Below are positions 1 to 12,240 of a stretch of DNA of 64,000 nucleotides, piece by piece. Positions within the stretch are counted from its first letter, which is position 1, and each line of letters starts with the position of its first letter. The notes beneath the pieces were generated by a model, which was not told the DNA's origin, ran no database searches, and saw only the letters and a program-made list of their open reading frames with translations. The translations under genes were made by a program, and so were the position numbers. This stretch comes from Strongyloides papillosus (Eukaryota > Nematoda > Chromadorea > Rhabditida > Strongyloididae), in assembly GCA_005656395.1 (NCBI GenBank), contig SRSI01000013.1, positions 1,612,001-1,676,000 of the forward strand, read 5' to 3'.

Positions 1-1
1 A

Positions 2-2131
2 GATGAAAAATATATGGAAGATTCTTTGTACAAAAATATTGACCAATGTATTTCTCTAATCGGTAAAATTACTCCAAGTCAAAAGAAATTCATTGAATTA
101 TTTTATTCAAATAAAAACAATTTATTAGATGGAAAAAAAAATCATAGATGGTGGGATTTGGAGTTTGAGAATATTTTAAATGATAAGAATGATAGAAATT
201 TTGATTTTTTCAACAATCTAGGTATGATTATTTTGATTGTTCATAATTTTAATGATGAAGATGTGAAGAATACTTTTAAACATATTAGCAGTAGTTTTTT
301 GGAACATAAAGTAAATGTTCATGGATGTGACAGATTAAAAAATATTCATTTGAAAATAATAAATGTTGTTGATAAAGAAGAGCCATTATTTAAAAAATAT
401 TGTGAAGAAGATCTAAAGTCTAATATTCGACTAGAAAGATATGATATACATTTAAATGAAAATAGTAAATCAACAATTGGATTTGTACTTCGTGAAATAT
501 TTAATTTAAGTTCTTTTACAATGACCAATATACCAATGAAAGATGAATCAAATCTGAAGTTAAATATAAATGTTGAAATGTATCATCCAAAAGTAGACTT
601 GCCTTTTTTAAATATAAAAAAATTTCAAGATAATCTTTCTTCAATTGCTTCTTGTACGGCTGAATATGAGTGTGTCAATATGTCTAGTAATATTAAGTTA
701 ACTAAAAATTTAACTACGATTACAGCGGCCTGGAATTCAACACCAAAAAGAGTACCGTTATTGTTACAATCATTACCATTTACTGTTTCTGATTTTTCAT
801 CAAGAGAGGGATCGTGCGCAAATGGATTTATACTAGGAGGAAAGGATATATTTCCAGATATATTATTGAAAGACTCGTCTGTGAAAGGTAGTGAATTAGC
901 TTTTAGTTTATCAAAAAATATTGATAACTTAAAGGGTCAAATTTGTATAATTGATGAAGCATTGTATGAGTCAAAAAGCGCAAATGAAAAAGGTGGTCAA
1001 AATTTGGCCGACAAAAAGATCGTTGATAAAATGGTCAATTTTATCGATTCATGTACTTCAAATATTGAGATAACGGATAGTCCTGGTTTAATGATTGACA
1101 ATGATCTAAAAAATGAACGTATTGTAAATCCATTGGATGGTATGATGTGTTCAATGGAAAGTAATGATTGCTTTAGAAGTGAGCTAAATAAAATTACTAA
1201 AATTTTATCAAGAACGGATTCAATCGATTCAACATATCCATACTTAAAAGCAATTATTGAATCAAAAGAAAGATCTAATGATGAAATGAAATGTATTTTA
1301 GATGTTGTTTCTAATTTTAAGTATATTTCAAAATATCATAGAAATTTGTATGAGGGATTTTGTTATTACTACTTCAATAAATATATTACTCTTGGTGAAA
1401 AAATTAAATCAAGGAAATTTAGTTCCTACAAAAATATTAGAAATTTTACAGTTAAACCAACAAATAAGAATGTTATTGAAAGATTTCTAGAATTCAAGGA
1501 GGATAATAGACCTGAGTTTGCAGAATGGTGTAATAATAAAAATGATGTCAAATTAATAGTTCCATTATATCAAAATTTGAACAAACTTGAATTAGAAGAG
1601 AAACAACCATATCAATCAAAATATGTTGCTCCAGATCATGATGAAGATTTGCTAGCTGAGTATTCAATGCATATTCAACCATTATCTGATGACTATCTTA
1701 AAGTAGCACCTCCACCATACTTTGGTGGTTGTATTATACCAGCAGCATTTGAAAAACAAAGAATTGAGTACAGAAACTACGTCAATCTCCTAACTAATGG
1801 CTCACTTTCAAAAGAAATGAAAATAGAAATTGAAAGAAAATGTGAAAAGTTGAGAATAAATTACAGTGAACCACTGCCGCCACTTGTTTCGTCAAGTGTT
1901 CACCAATTTGATTGCAGGAAACGTAGACTAAATGGTGAATTTTCTAGTCGTACAAAGAAATTGTACAGATATTATATTGCACCTCCACGTACAGTGGTTA
2001 ACTTAACAAAACAAGAAGCTCAATTAGCTGAAAAACTAAGTAAGGAATACAGAGAAAGTTTGAAAGGTAAACTAATTGATGTAAATGCTTATAAGGAGAA
2101 AATAAGAGAAATTGAGGAAATGAATGAATAA
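2..2131 (+). CDS. ints13: Integrator complex subunit 13 / Asunder homologue (5' partial)
   Basis: Probable INTS13 (Asunder), a subunit of the Integrator complex that processes snRNAs and attenuates transcription in the nucleus. The identification rests on the central region. FTMTNIPMK, with TNIPMK at residues 171-176 counted from the Met at 14, followed by a VEMYHPK-type stretch, matches the FDLASTTITNIPMK...VELLHHK block of animal INTS13. The following block, with SSREGSCANGFILGGK, aligns with the SRPSSCLTNFLLNGR region. The frame is open to the left edge, and about 100 residues of the family's N-terminal VWA-like domain are missing, so the Met at 14 is probably internal. The first exon(s) lie outside the window. 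There is no intron in this part. The last 140 or so residues (Pro-rich PPPYFGG, basic KRRLNGEF, charged C-terminal helix) extend beyond where the vertebrate protein ends. The gene converges on the minus-strand receptor gene downstream. Confidence 0.8.
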   Translation, partial: DEKYMEDSLYKNIDQCISLIGKITPSQKKFIELFYSNKNNLLDGKKNHRWWDLEFENILNDKNDRNFDFFNNLGMIILIVHNFNDEDVKNTFKHISSSFLEHKVNVHGCDRLKNIHLKIINVVDKEEPLFKKYCEEDLKSNIRLERYDIHLNENSKSTIGFVLREIFNLSSFTMTNIPMKDESNLKLNINVEMYHPKVDLPFLNIKKFQDNLSSIASCTAEYECVNMSSNIKLTKNLTTITAAWNSTPKRVPLLLQSLPFTVSDFSSREGSCANGFILGGKDIFPDILLKDSSVKGSELAFSLSKNIDNLKGQICIIDEALYESKSANEKGGQNLADKKIVDKMVNFIDSCTSNIEITDSPGLMIDNDLKNERIVNPLDGMMCSMESNDCFRSELNKITKILSRTDSIDSTYPYLKAIIESKERSNDEMKCILDVVSNFKYISKYHRNLYEGFCYYYFNKYITLGEKIKSRKFSSYKNIRNFTVKPTNKNVIERFLEFKEDNRPEFAEWCNNKNDVKLIVPLYQNLNKLELEEKQPYQSKYVAPDHDEDLLAEYSMHIQPLSDDYLKVAPPPYFGGCIIPAAFEKQRIEYRNYVNLLTNGSLSKEMKIEIERKCEKLRINYSEPLPPLVSSSVHQFDCRKRRLNGEFSSRTKKLYRYYIAPPRTVVNLTKQEAQLAEKLSKEYRESLKGKLIDVNAYKEKIREIEEMNE

Positions 2132-2725
2132 GAAAAAAATTGATGAATAAACTTATTTATGATTTTTATGTAAAGCGATTGTACATTATTTTCATGAATT
2201 TAATTTTTACTATTTACTAAATTATTTTTTTTTAAATTTACTTTTTTGAAACTTTTTTTTTAAAACAAAAAAATTATGTAAAGTTAACTCTTATAATTTT
2301 ATCATATTCATATAAAAAAGAAGTAGGACTATCATTAAATTTTGTAAACACAATAAATATTTAACAGCAGCTTCAGTAATTTTCATATTGCAATTCTCAA
2401 GCATTTAATAAATTGGAAATAAAATAATTAATTTGTTTAACATTTTTTTATATAATAATTTATTATTTAATAAAATGTATCTTATCTTATAGGTTAATCT
2501 AAAATGCAGAATTTTTTTTAACGTGTTTATAAAAAAATTATGTTTCTTTACAAATTAAATAAATGCCAAATATAAATTATAAATGCTAAATACTGTGTTT
2601 ATTAGATTTTCATATATTTTTGTACTAGATATTTTTACGGGAAACTAATTTAAAATATTTACAAGTTGAATGAAATTTGGGATAAGTTTAGCTTATTGTT
2701 CAATAAAAATTAATAATCTAATTTA
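2132..2725. other. Intergenic spacer between convergent genes
   Basis: AT-rich spacer between the stop of the INTS13 gene and the stop of the first chemoreceptor gene. It must hold the 3' ends of both. Several AATAAA-like hexamers occur, but none can be assigned. I see no further coding sequence. Confidence 0.6.
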
Positions 2726-3832
2726 TTATTTTTTACATTTAAAATTCTCTATTTTTGTAATTTCTTTTTTCATGAATAAATTTCGATTGGAATTTTTCTT
2801 CTTCAACACTTTTGTTATCTTGCTACTTAGTGTGATTTTAATTTTAGTCTTATTTGATGTTAATATGAAATAGAAAGTATAAAAAGGTGAAACTATTTCA
2901 TTTATATAAAAACAAAACATTATCGAATTTGTTGTAACTTTCGTTAACCAATATAGTTCTTCTTGGTAAAATACGAAAAAGCAGAGGCATAAATTAACAA
3001 GTGGAATAAAAACAATCACCATTGGTATGCTAACATTAATAAGATGATGAATAAATTTATTGATATAACTTTGTCGAAGACTTGAATTTTTGCCTAATTC
3101 CTTCATTTCAAATATAAACCTCCCCATTTTACAAAAAACAAACGAAAAATGAGTTATATAATGCACGAGATATATTGCGGCAACTATAAAAATTCCATTG
3201 GATATATTTTCTTTTGATTCTCCAATTGCTACTATAATATAAGTACCATTGGCAAATGCTTTCATATCATTATGCTTCATGTATAATTTTGAAATACCTT
3301 CCTCTCTTGGAATGAATGAAAACATAAATAATGTGAAATATGCAACAATAGTAATAAAGAAAATAAAAAAGCTAGTATTTTGAATCCAATTATTATTATA
3401 AAAACCTGTTTTCCTACAAATATTATTATATTGGCCATTAAAGGCAAAAAGAATCATGCAAAATTCCAGCATTATATATACCATTGCACATACCTAAAAT
3501 ATTTTTAAATTTTTAGTAGAATATCTTACAAGAGAAAGTTGACAAAATGTATCACCAAGAAATCTTACTAATCCATAACAAATAATTGTCTTTCTTGGAA
3601 AAAAAGTTCTTATTTCAACTACTATTGATTGAAAGGTAAAAAGAAATGCACTTATTATTCTAAAAAATGCCATAAATTGAATATATTCACTTTTTGTATT
3701 CTTATAGTGACTTATTAAAAATGCTACAAGTGAAACTTGTATTGGAAATAATATAATTCCCAATATTGACATCCATACACAATAATTTTCATGTGGACAT
3801 TGCGAAAAAATTGTTTCAGTAAACAGATACAT
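2726..3832 (-). CDS. Nematode serpentine (7TM) chemoreceptor-like protein 1
   Basis: Two-exon gene. Exon 1 is 3832-3530, the 36-bp intron 3529-3494 runs from GTAAGATAT to ATTTTAG in phase 0, and exon 2 is 3493-2726. The spliced protein is 355 residues. It has about seven hydrophobic segments separated by short charged loops. Exon 1 carries the N-terminus, two membrane spans and EIRTFFPRK before a Cys. Exon 2 begins inside the third span and continues LFAFNGQYNNICRK, then a PREEGISKLY loop. This layout resembles the Srh/Str-type nematode chemoreceptor superfamily, where a short intracellular motif follows TM3 and an acidic loop follows TM4. The exact family cannot be set by eye. The basic C-terminal tail (KVLKKKNSNRN) is typical of a cytosolic receptor tail. 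A paralogue with the same exon structure lies 1.1 kb upstream. Confidence 0.72.
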
Positions 3833-4962
3833 TTAAGTTTAATAATAAACCTATATAAAAAATTAATAAATTTTTTTACAACAAAAATAATAATGTAATA
3901 AAGTTAAATTAAAAATATTGTTAAACTTTTTAATGTAACTGTTGAAAATTTTTAAATTATTCATTATGTGAATATTAAATCCAATCACCTACAAATTTTG
4001 CTTGAATATTCAAGTATTTTGTATAATTAAACGATAAAGTTTAATCTTTTTTGAAATTAATCTTTCATTAGTATTCCATAAGAAATTCGTATCTTTTATA
4101 CATTTTGCTTAACTTATTATTACCTTTGATAACACAAAATTTTTTAATAAAGTTTTAATTCCAAAATCTATAATTATTTATAACTGTTACATATCTGAGA
4201 ATGTGGTTTCTAAAGTTAAGGCAAATTTCATTAGTTGTGCCGTTTCTGTTTCAATAATGATAAAAAAATTACTGTAGCTTTTTTATTAAAAAAAAGAAAT
4301 TGGAAGCTATATTAAATTTCAGAGAATATTTAAATTTTAATTAATTTTTAACTGAACAATTCTTGCTATTGCAAAGTGTTGTACCGGAAATTCGAAAAAG
4401 CATATATTCTTTTAATGTTAAAATTATTTACATTTTAAATATACTAATTCAAATAAATTATCATTATAAGATTAGAAAATTTTTCTTATTTTATAAAATT
4501 TATTTAATTTAAATTAATATTTGATTTAATAAAATAATGCAAAATAACATCTGTTATGTTAGAATAGTAAACAGAAAATCGTATTAATAAATTTACTAAG
4601 ATTTGAAGGAAAAATACTTTAATATATTTATGTAATATTTAATTCGTATAGTTAAATAATTTTGCAAGATGTTTTAAAATTTTTGTTAATTAAATAAATT
4701 TAAAAAATACTTTATTTATGTACAGTAATAAAAATTAAAAATTCAAATTTTGGTTCATTTCGACCAGAGAAATGATTGTAGTATTAATATTAATATATTT
4801 TGCTCTATTTTTACACTTTAAAATTTTTTCAATTAAAATTTCTAATATGACGCAATTTTACTGATTTTATTAACAAAAAAATTAAATTAGCCATTAATCT
4901 ATGCCATAAATATTGATATAAATAATTTCAACATTAATAACTAACTAACTATCTCCATTGGG
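3833..4962. other. Intergenic spacer between tandem chemoreceptor genes
   Basis: About 1.1 kb of AT-rich DNA. It should contain the promoter of receptor 1 and the 3' end of receptor 2. I see no recognisable coding exon, RNA gene or repeat. Confidence 0.55.
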
Positions 4963-5991
4963 TTATTTCTTCACTATGATATTATTTGGCAAATCTTTTC
5001 TGTTTTTTAATTTTAATGAGTAAATGAAATTAAAAGTACATAATGACGAAGCAATTCCATACAAATATAAGCAAAATATAGATGAAATATTTATAATTTT
5101 CGTAATCCAAACAAGTTTCTTAATGTTAATGAAAATAAAAGTTAAAAACATATTTATACATGGAATATAAACAATTGATATCAGTAGGCAAAAGTTTGTA
5201 AGATGATAAAAAAATTCATTTGTATAGAATTTAGTTAAATCACTACTTAGACTTAATTTTTTCATTCGCAATATTAATAATATCATTTTTGTAAAAATTA
5301 TTCCAAAATGAGATAAAATATGTATAAGATAAATACCACTTATAATATAAATAGCTCTGATCATGCACTCCTTTGATTCTCCAACAGTTGCAATAGAATA
5401 ATTACTGTGTATAAATAATCTAGTATCATCATACTTCATATATATTTTTGAAATTGCTTCATCTCTTGGAATAAAGGAACACATAAATATTATAAAATAT
5501 ACCATTAAAATTAGTGTAAGGCCAATAAAACTTAATTTTTGAATCCTATTGTTGTTGTAAAATTTTACCTTTCTACACATTATATTGTACTGACCATTGA
5601 AAGCATACAATAAAAAGTATAATTCTAGTAAAATATACCACGTTAAAAAAGCCTAAAAAATGATAAATTAATGAATAGACTATCTTACAACAATGGTTTG
5701 GCATGCTTTATCACCAAAGAATCTTATAATTCCATAACAAACAAATGTTTTTCTTGGAAAAAATGTTCTGATTTCACCAAAAATTGAATGAAATGTATAA
5801 ACAATTGTAGATAATATTTTAACAAAAATCAAAAACTTTATATAATCACTTTCATTACTTCGATAGTATTTTAAGACATAGATGATTAAGGAGAATTGTA
5901 ATATCATCACTATTGTACTCATAATAGAGAGTACTATACAATAATTTTCATTGGGACATTGTGAAAATATCGTGTCAAAGAATAGGTACAT
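4963..5991 (-). CDS. Nematode serpentine (7TM) chemoreceptor-like protein 2
   Basis: Tandem paralogue of the receptor at 2726-3832. Exon 1 is 5991-5689, 303 bp as in the paralogue. The intron 5688-5653 is again 36 bp, GTAAGATAG to TTTTTTAG, phase 0. Exon 2 is 5652-4963. The spliced protein is 329 residues. Shared landmarks are the start MYLF..TIFSQCP.ENYC, the EIRTFFPRKT.(I/V)CYG stretch before the intron, AFNGQYN..CRK after it, and the SFIPR(D/E)E.ISK.YMK loop. Both have about seven hydrophobic spans. The C-terminal tail is shorter than in the paralogue and the two tails diverge. The start Met is supported by conservation. The ligand is unknown; a sensory role is inferred only from the fold and the nematode context. 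Confidence 0.72.
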
Positions 5992-8663
5992 TTTAATGTG
6001 ATTGTTATTGAATAAAATATAATTAATTATAATTTGATTAGTAAAATAATTAAACTGAGAAAGTAAAGTGGAAAAAATGTTATATTAATAGAAGTAAAAT
6101 ATTGAGATTATCTATTCATATTATTTTTTTATATAAATGTCAAAAATTTTGATAAGTGTAGACGAATTAAAGTTTATTTTAATAAAAATTTCAAGAGTAA
6201 TAATTAAAATGATAAAAAATAAGTTAAAAATTAATAAAATAATACTTTTTTATTGTTTGTATCTAATTGTGGAAACTCTTATTTTTAGAAATTATTTAAA
6301 AATACAAAATTTATAAATGCTATTTCACTTATTATTTGTATAAGTTATATGGAAGAATTATTTATATCATACAAGAAAATAAAAGTTTAATTATAAAAAT
6401 TTTATTAAGTAAATGTGCACATTTAAGTATCAAAAATTAATTCATATATTAAATATCTAATTTTGTTAAATATACTTGCAGCTAGACATAGATGGTTTAT
6501 CAATGAATATTGCAAGATATTCTGAGACAGGTTGATTTTAAATATCTATATATATTTGAGGATATATTTGATTCTCATAAATGATTATTATAACTCATGG
6601 CATTTATAATATATAAATTCATCATGTGGAGACTACAATATTAATATTAAACCACCGAAATATATAAAAAATTTATTTAAATTTAAAAATAAATAATACA
6701 TTTGAAGACATATATGTTGTAGAAGTATTAATAAACTCTTTAGGTGTTGACATTTTTCTTTACATTCTTAAATATGAGAAATCCAATACGTCATGATTCA
6801 TAAAAATTTAATTACGTGCATTGAATATCAATTATTGGCAATTTTGTTCTATTAATCGTTTTCGAATGATCAGACAATTAATACTTTTATAATATAGATT
6901 AAAAGTATTCAAATGACAAAAAAATTATTTTTCCTTCAGCATTGCCACAATTCTGTCAATTGATTTTTGTGAATCCTTTTTGTTCATACACGCTTTATAT
7001 AGCCGGAATTCAATTGTATTTTAAAGATATGCCGAAGTACATTCATATAATTTCAGTACATTTTAACATTTCAACACTAAAAATTTGGAGATCAGAATTT
7101 CGATTTATCACACTCTTGTAGCCATGATATATCAAAATATATTAATTGCTTTGTTATCTATAATATTTCTTGAAAGTAAATGTTTGAAAATATATTCATA
7201 CGTATTTTTTTGACATAAATTGTATATAGGTGTTAGGAAAAAGAACTAATGTTATTTTAATTATTTATAAATAATGGTTATTTAAAGTGCTTTTAAAAAT
7301 ATTTTGATCATTTCACAATCAATGATTTTTTTATTTTTTCTCATACTATAATATGTTATAATTGGAAATGATTACTATTCCAACAAAAAAGGATATATTT
7401 AATATTTTCCTTGAAATTAGGTGAATAATTTTTAAAAAGATTACGGTGGCGCGAAAAAATTAATATATATATTTTAGAAATAAAAAAGAATAATTACAAG
7501 TACGTTTTAAGTACAGTTGTTTTCATTAAACAAATGGAATTTTGTTTAAAATGCATATACGTGTTATCTAGGTGATAAAGGTTAACTATATGATAATTAT
7601 AACTTGTTTTACTTGGTTGTTTTTTTTATGATAATACACTCACCTTATGCTAAATTACTTTTATAAAAAACATTTAAAGATTTTTGTCAAGTATAAATTT
7701 TAGTCAAAATTATAAATTTTTACAAATCATACTTTTAAGTATTATCAAAATTCATAAGAAGAAAGTTTAAAAACATAAAGAACTTTTATAAAAAAGAGTA
7801 ATAAATACTTAATCTTATGAAATGTGACTAATTTAACATATTAGTTAAATATTGTTTACTTAATACTTGATTAATTTATTTAAAATCATGCAAAATTGTA
7901 ATTATTTTTACATTTTTTATATTATTAGCAAAAATACATAATTTGCAATATTTTAGAATTTTATTAAAATTGCTTAACAAGATTAATGACGTGTTAATAC
8001 TTTTCATAGTTAGTAATAATATTTGTTTTAATAAAAATATCGAATGGAAAAAATGAATCGTTATCAAGATCTTTATAATTATATGACATTTATTGCCTTT
8101 ATTTGCATAGAAATGATCTTGAAATGTGTTATATAAAGTAAATTTAGCTATCATAAATATGATATCATAAAACAATATTGATTTGGAAAAAACATTTTTA
8201 TATTTCATAAAAAAACATTATATTATGAGTTATCATAAATTTCTATACATTTCGTTTTAATACTATTAATAAAGCTCTATTCAATAGTTAATTTGCAGAA
8301 AGAAAACTTCAAATATTTAACCAACATTATTTCACTGGGATTCTGAAATATGAAATTTAAATAATTCAATGAAACAACATAAAACCATAAATATTAAAAG
8401 TAATTTTTTAAATGCTAAAAAACTTTAGTTTATTCATTGTAAGTGTTAAATCTTATCCAATGCAATTTTCAAGGGATGAAGCATCAACTAACTGTTTACA
8501 AGTATTCAAATATACGACAATAAAAAATGATTAATATAAATTTTTATTCCAACTATAATTTTTAGAGGGAAATTTAATACAAAAACTTAAATATTTTAAT
8601 AAATAACCTAAAATATTATTGTTTTATTTTTATATTATTTCTAGCTTCTATCGTATGATATTT
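5992..8663. other. Gene-poor AT-rich spacer
   Basis: About 2.7 kb upstream of receptor 2 and downstream of the first secreted-protein gene. A 110-codon minus-strand frame at 7876-8208 is Ile/Leu/Lys/Asn-rich, has no recognisable domain and shows no similarity to the neighbouring families. I treat it as a chance frame. Nothing else is supported. Confidence 0.5.
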
Positions 8664-9154
8664 TTACTCCATAGATTTTCTGCGCCCTGAAAAAAATTAT
8701 TTATTTAAAAAAAACTTTATTAAATTACAAAAAAGTGGATAGTTTCCTGGAGCCTTTTTATAATGCTTATTCATCATATGAATCTTAATATATGTTGGCC
8801 ATTTACAATGTATATGTAGTAATTCACAAATTAATCTCTATATGAAGTATAAAGAAAAATTATTCTAAAACTAACCACTTGACCGTCAACTAAGAGTAAT
8901 TTAATTAAATCATTTAATATATATAAATATTTACGATCATATAGGGCTTTATGTTGTAAATGTGCAAAATAGTCACGATCAATCTTAAGAAAAAATTTTA
9001 AAAATACTTTTTTGTAGGAATCTTCCCATGGAATCATATCAACAAAACATGGTGGTTTACCAGCTTTTCCAATGCAATGATACCTGAATCCAACTGAATG
9101 AATTGCAATATTAAGAATAACAATAAATTGAATTGTAAATTTCAAAAAATACAT
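8664..9154 (-). CDS. Short secreted protein, tandem family member 1
   Basis: First of five related genes. Exon 1 is 9154-8876 (279 bp), exon 2 is 8837-8729 (109 bp) and exon 3 is 8686-8664 (23 bp). The introns are 38 and 42 bp. The first donor is GTTAGT, shared by the intact members. The product is 136 residues: a hydrophobic signal peptide (about residues 1-22), then CIGKAGKPPC with the two cysteines shared by the family, a P-W-E-D-x-Y-K-K segment, an aromatic/basic helix-rich middle and a WPTY motif encoded by exon 2. The protein ends WRRKSME. This member is the most divergent intact copy: it lacks the HRFLDV block and has YLYILNDL instead. The family is unknown to me. Secretion is inferred from the signal peptide, and function is not known. 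Confidence 0.68.
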
Positions 9155-10629
9155 CCTGTTCTGTATAATAAATTAGCTCATTGTTGTAGGCTTTTATATT
9201 TCGGCTTATCAAAAATTATAGTACAATAATTTATTTTATGTTTAGGAAGCAAATGTAAATTTTTAGATTTAAATGATTAAAACGTATATTTCAATATGTA
9301 GGTTCGTATTTGCAACTATATAATTTATTTGTTTTTATTCCGTTTAACCAAAATCACACTTTTATCTCATTTGCTATAAAAAATTTTAATTTTTAATTTA
9401 AAATTATTCTAAGTAGATACATTAAAAAAATATTATTACTAGGTTTTTTTTAAATAACAGAATATTTTATCATTTTATTTGTGAATAAATGTCTCTACAA
9501 CGTTTTAAAAACATCACTTTCAAGCGGGTGCGGAAAATAATGGCTATTTTTGGTAAACGTTTCTATTAAATTCTAGAAAAAAATCAATTATTCATGATCC
9601 CATATATATATAACTTTGAGCGTTATTGTTATAGTAACAAAGGTTATGTAAATTTGTCTTTAATATTAGTTTAAATAAATTTAAGTGCACTCTAATAAAT
9701 ACTGATAAAACAAGTGTTGCACAATATTTATTGCGATTTGATTAGTTTGTTAAAAATAAAAAAACTTATTAAAATATTATTAAAGTGACGAAATCACTTC
9801 ATAACATATAATATTCAGGTTATTTCGTAAATCTTTGCATAGGCATTCAAATTTTGGAAATCATGTTAACTAATTAATTAATTACAACTAAAGTAAATTA
9901 TTACAATTTCTTACTACCTATTGAAACTATTAAAGCTGGAAATTATTGCTTAAACATGAACCAAAAATTGAAACTTTTTTATTTAACAAAAAAATAATAA
10001 AAAAAAAATTAATTTTAATCGTGACAGAATAAAAATCTGTATTTAAAAAGAACACTTCAAAACTGAACAAATTAAGGCGTGAAACTTTATCTATTTTTTA
10101 ATATTACTTATTTAATTTATCCCCAACTCAATATTACATACTGATGTACTTTAATGACTCTTTGTGGGATAAAAAATTTAAAGAAAGAGAATGGGTTAAA
10201 AATATTTAAAAAAACTGATTAAATTTGAAATCTTTTAAAGAACTAAAAAAAGACAGATTATATATTGTTGAAGGATATTTATTAATTCAAACTATTTTTA
10301 ACTTCTAAATTTAAAAAATATTTTTGCAATAAAAATTTTGTAATTTCAGTGAAATATAAAAAAGTAGTTTTTAATGTAATAAAAAGTATTTCTTATATTT
10401 GATTCAATAATTAAGCTTATATATAAAATTCTAGGAATTCCAACGAAATTCATCGTGTTCAAATATTCAAAATACGATATTAAAAAATACAATTTATATT
10501 TTTATATCATATATATTCTTTTGAATAAATAATATAGTGCAAAAATTCGGTATTTTAGACCAAAATTAAAATTTCCATGATCTATTTAAAAACTGTCTTT
10601 TATTTCATGCTTAGCCATTTATTTAATGG
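9155..10629. other. Spacer in secreted-protein array (genes 1-2)
   Basis: About 1.5 kb of AT-rich spacer. It should hold the promoter of member 1. There is no exon that I can align with the family and no other gene. Confidence 0.5.
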
Positions 10630-11000
10630 CTAGTAGGATATACATATACAATGTTTATTTTGCGGCAAAACTGTTTCTAAATTAATTGTAGACAAAGAGA
10701 AAACTCTTGAACCAACCACGTAAGACTGATCCATACTTATTCTAAGATAACTATTTATTACATCAAAAAATCTAAAATCTTTTTTTCCCATTTCTGCTGT
10801 TTCCCTAATCCATAAATAGTCAACCCTTGGAAAAATTTTTTTGAAATATTTTTTATAATGATATTCCCATGGAGTCATTTCTAAAGAACATTCAATGTTA
10901 TCAACCTCTTTCACTCGGTGACACTGAAATCTGAATCCAAGGCAACTAATTGCTGCATTAAAATAACAATTAAAATAATTGTAAAGTTTAAATAAAACAT
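10630..11000 (-). pseudogene. Secreted-protein family member 2, frameshifted and truncated copy
   Basis: Degenerate copy of the tandem family. Reading from the ATG at 11000 gives the family signal-peptide start MFYLNFTIILIVIL. The frame then breaks near 10957-10960, where TTAATGCAG has one A fewer than the TTAAAT (Leu-Asn) of other members. After the break the correct frame continues as AAISCLGFRFQC, the body with MTPWEYHYKKYFKK, and FRFFDVINSYLR, down to about 10717. The first donor is GTTGGT instead of GTTAGT. The exon-2-like sequence after an ATTTAG acceptor starts KQF.RK like member 3 but soon reaches a stop (10630 region), losing the rest of exon 2 and exon 3. Three separate defects make a pseudogene likely. 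A sequencing or assembly indel could explain the frameshift alone. Confidence 0.65.
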
Positions 11001-12240
11001 TTTTTAAGTGTAAGTGAAATGATTTTTCAGTAATATATATTTATAAGTATTCCATTAACAACTGTAACATAGAAAATCTAATTTAAGTGATTAAAAATTA
11101 TATGTAAATATAATTTTTGACTTTATAATTATTATAATATTTATCTGTAAATTAGGTTTTTATACCTACTTTTATAAAAGTAAAATATTGTAGTTGTAAT
11201 TTTTCGAATACAAATGTATACCATTCCATTAAATGAGTGAAAATTTGATATATAGCAAGAAAAATTAATTGAAATATTAAAAAAAAACATTTACCAAAGG
11301 GACAATTAAAAAATGTAAATATCATTAATAATTTTAAATCTTTTATTGTAAAGATACAATCATAAAGATAACATCAATTGTTCTTAAAATTTTAGAAAGC
11401 TGAAATCATTCAAAAAAACTTTCTTACCATTTTCTAGAAATATGAATACTCTGAAGGTTTACTTAGAATTTAATGAAAGAATGAATAATTGAAAACTAAC
11501 TTGTTTATTAATGATTAATTAAAACGTAAAATATCATTATATAAAAATGTAATTTTAACTTTCGAAAAGAAACTTTAAATGGAAAACGATCTAAGGATAT
11601 GAAATTTTACTTTATCTCTAATATTCACTAGTTTTTTTACAATTAGTAGACATTTATCTAAACATTTTAACAATCTTCTACGAAGTAAATATTTAAAGAT
11701 TAAGCATCGTTACAAAAATATATATCCAGTGGATTTATTAATTCTGAAACTCCAAAGAATTAGACATAAATGTTATAATTATACATATATTGCTTGTAAA
11801 GTACATTATTTCAGGTAATATTTATTTCAATTAGTGAAATTCATTTTAATAATTGAATAGCGATGTATGTATATCCATAACTTTCAATATGTAAAATATT
11901 GATTTATGAATTTTATCTATAAATGAAGTATAAGAAAAACTTTTAATCTACAAAAAAATCTTATTTAGTTGTTTAAATAAAAAACTTGTCTAATGTATAT
12001 TTTACTAAAATGATAAAAAATATTTTGTCTAGTTGTTGCAGAGGTTAGGTTTTGTCCAATCTACAATAATAAAAAATCCAAAACCTAGCATTTTGTACAT
12101 GAATTTTCAAAACTTAGTAAAATCGAATATATAGTATAAAAATTTTATTTCATCTGTATTGTTTAGAGAAATCTCAATATAGTGTGTTTAAATATTTTAA
12201 GAGAAAATCCAAAATGTTTTTCAATATTGAGATGACAATT
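11001..12240. other. Spacer in secreted-protein array (genes 2-3), related to the 14.6-16.4 kb spacer
   Basis: No gene seen. Stretches at about 11340-11460 and 11700-11760 resemble the spacer at about 15300-15420 and 15660-15720. Both contain TTTTATTGTAAAGAT, an A(T)AAAGCTG(A/G)AATCAT block and a TATATATC.AG..GATTTATT block. The duplicated unit therefore included intergenic DNA as well as the gene. Confidence 0.55.

Noticed and set aside
7876..8208. 110-codon minus-strand frame upstream of the secreted array, considered as a third chemoreceptor or a new gene
   Set aside because: Composition is what AT-rich noncoding DNA gives (Ile, Lys, Leu, Asn). No motif of the neighbouring receptors is present, and no flanking splice partners were found.
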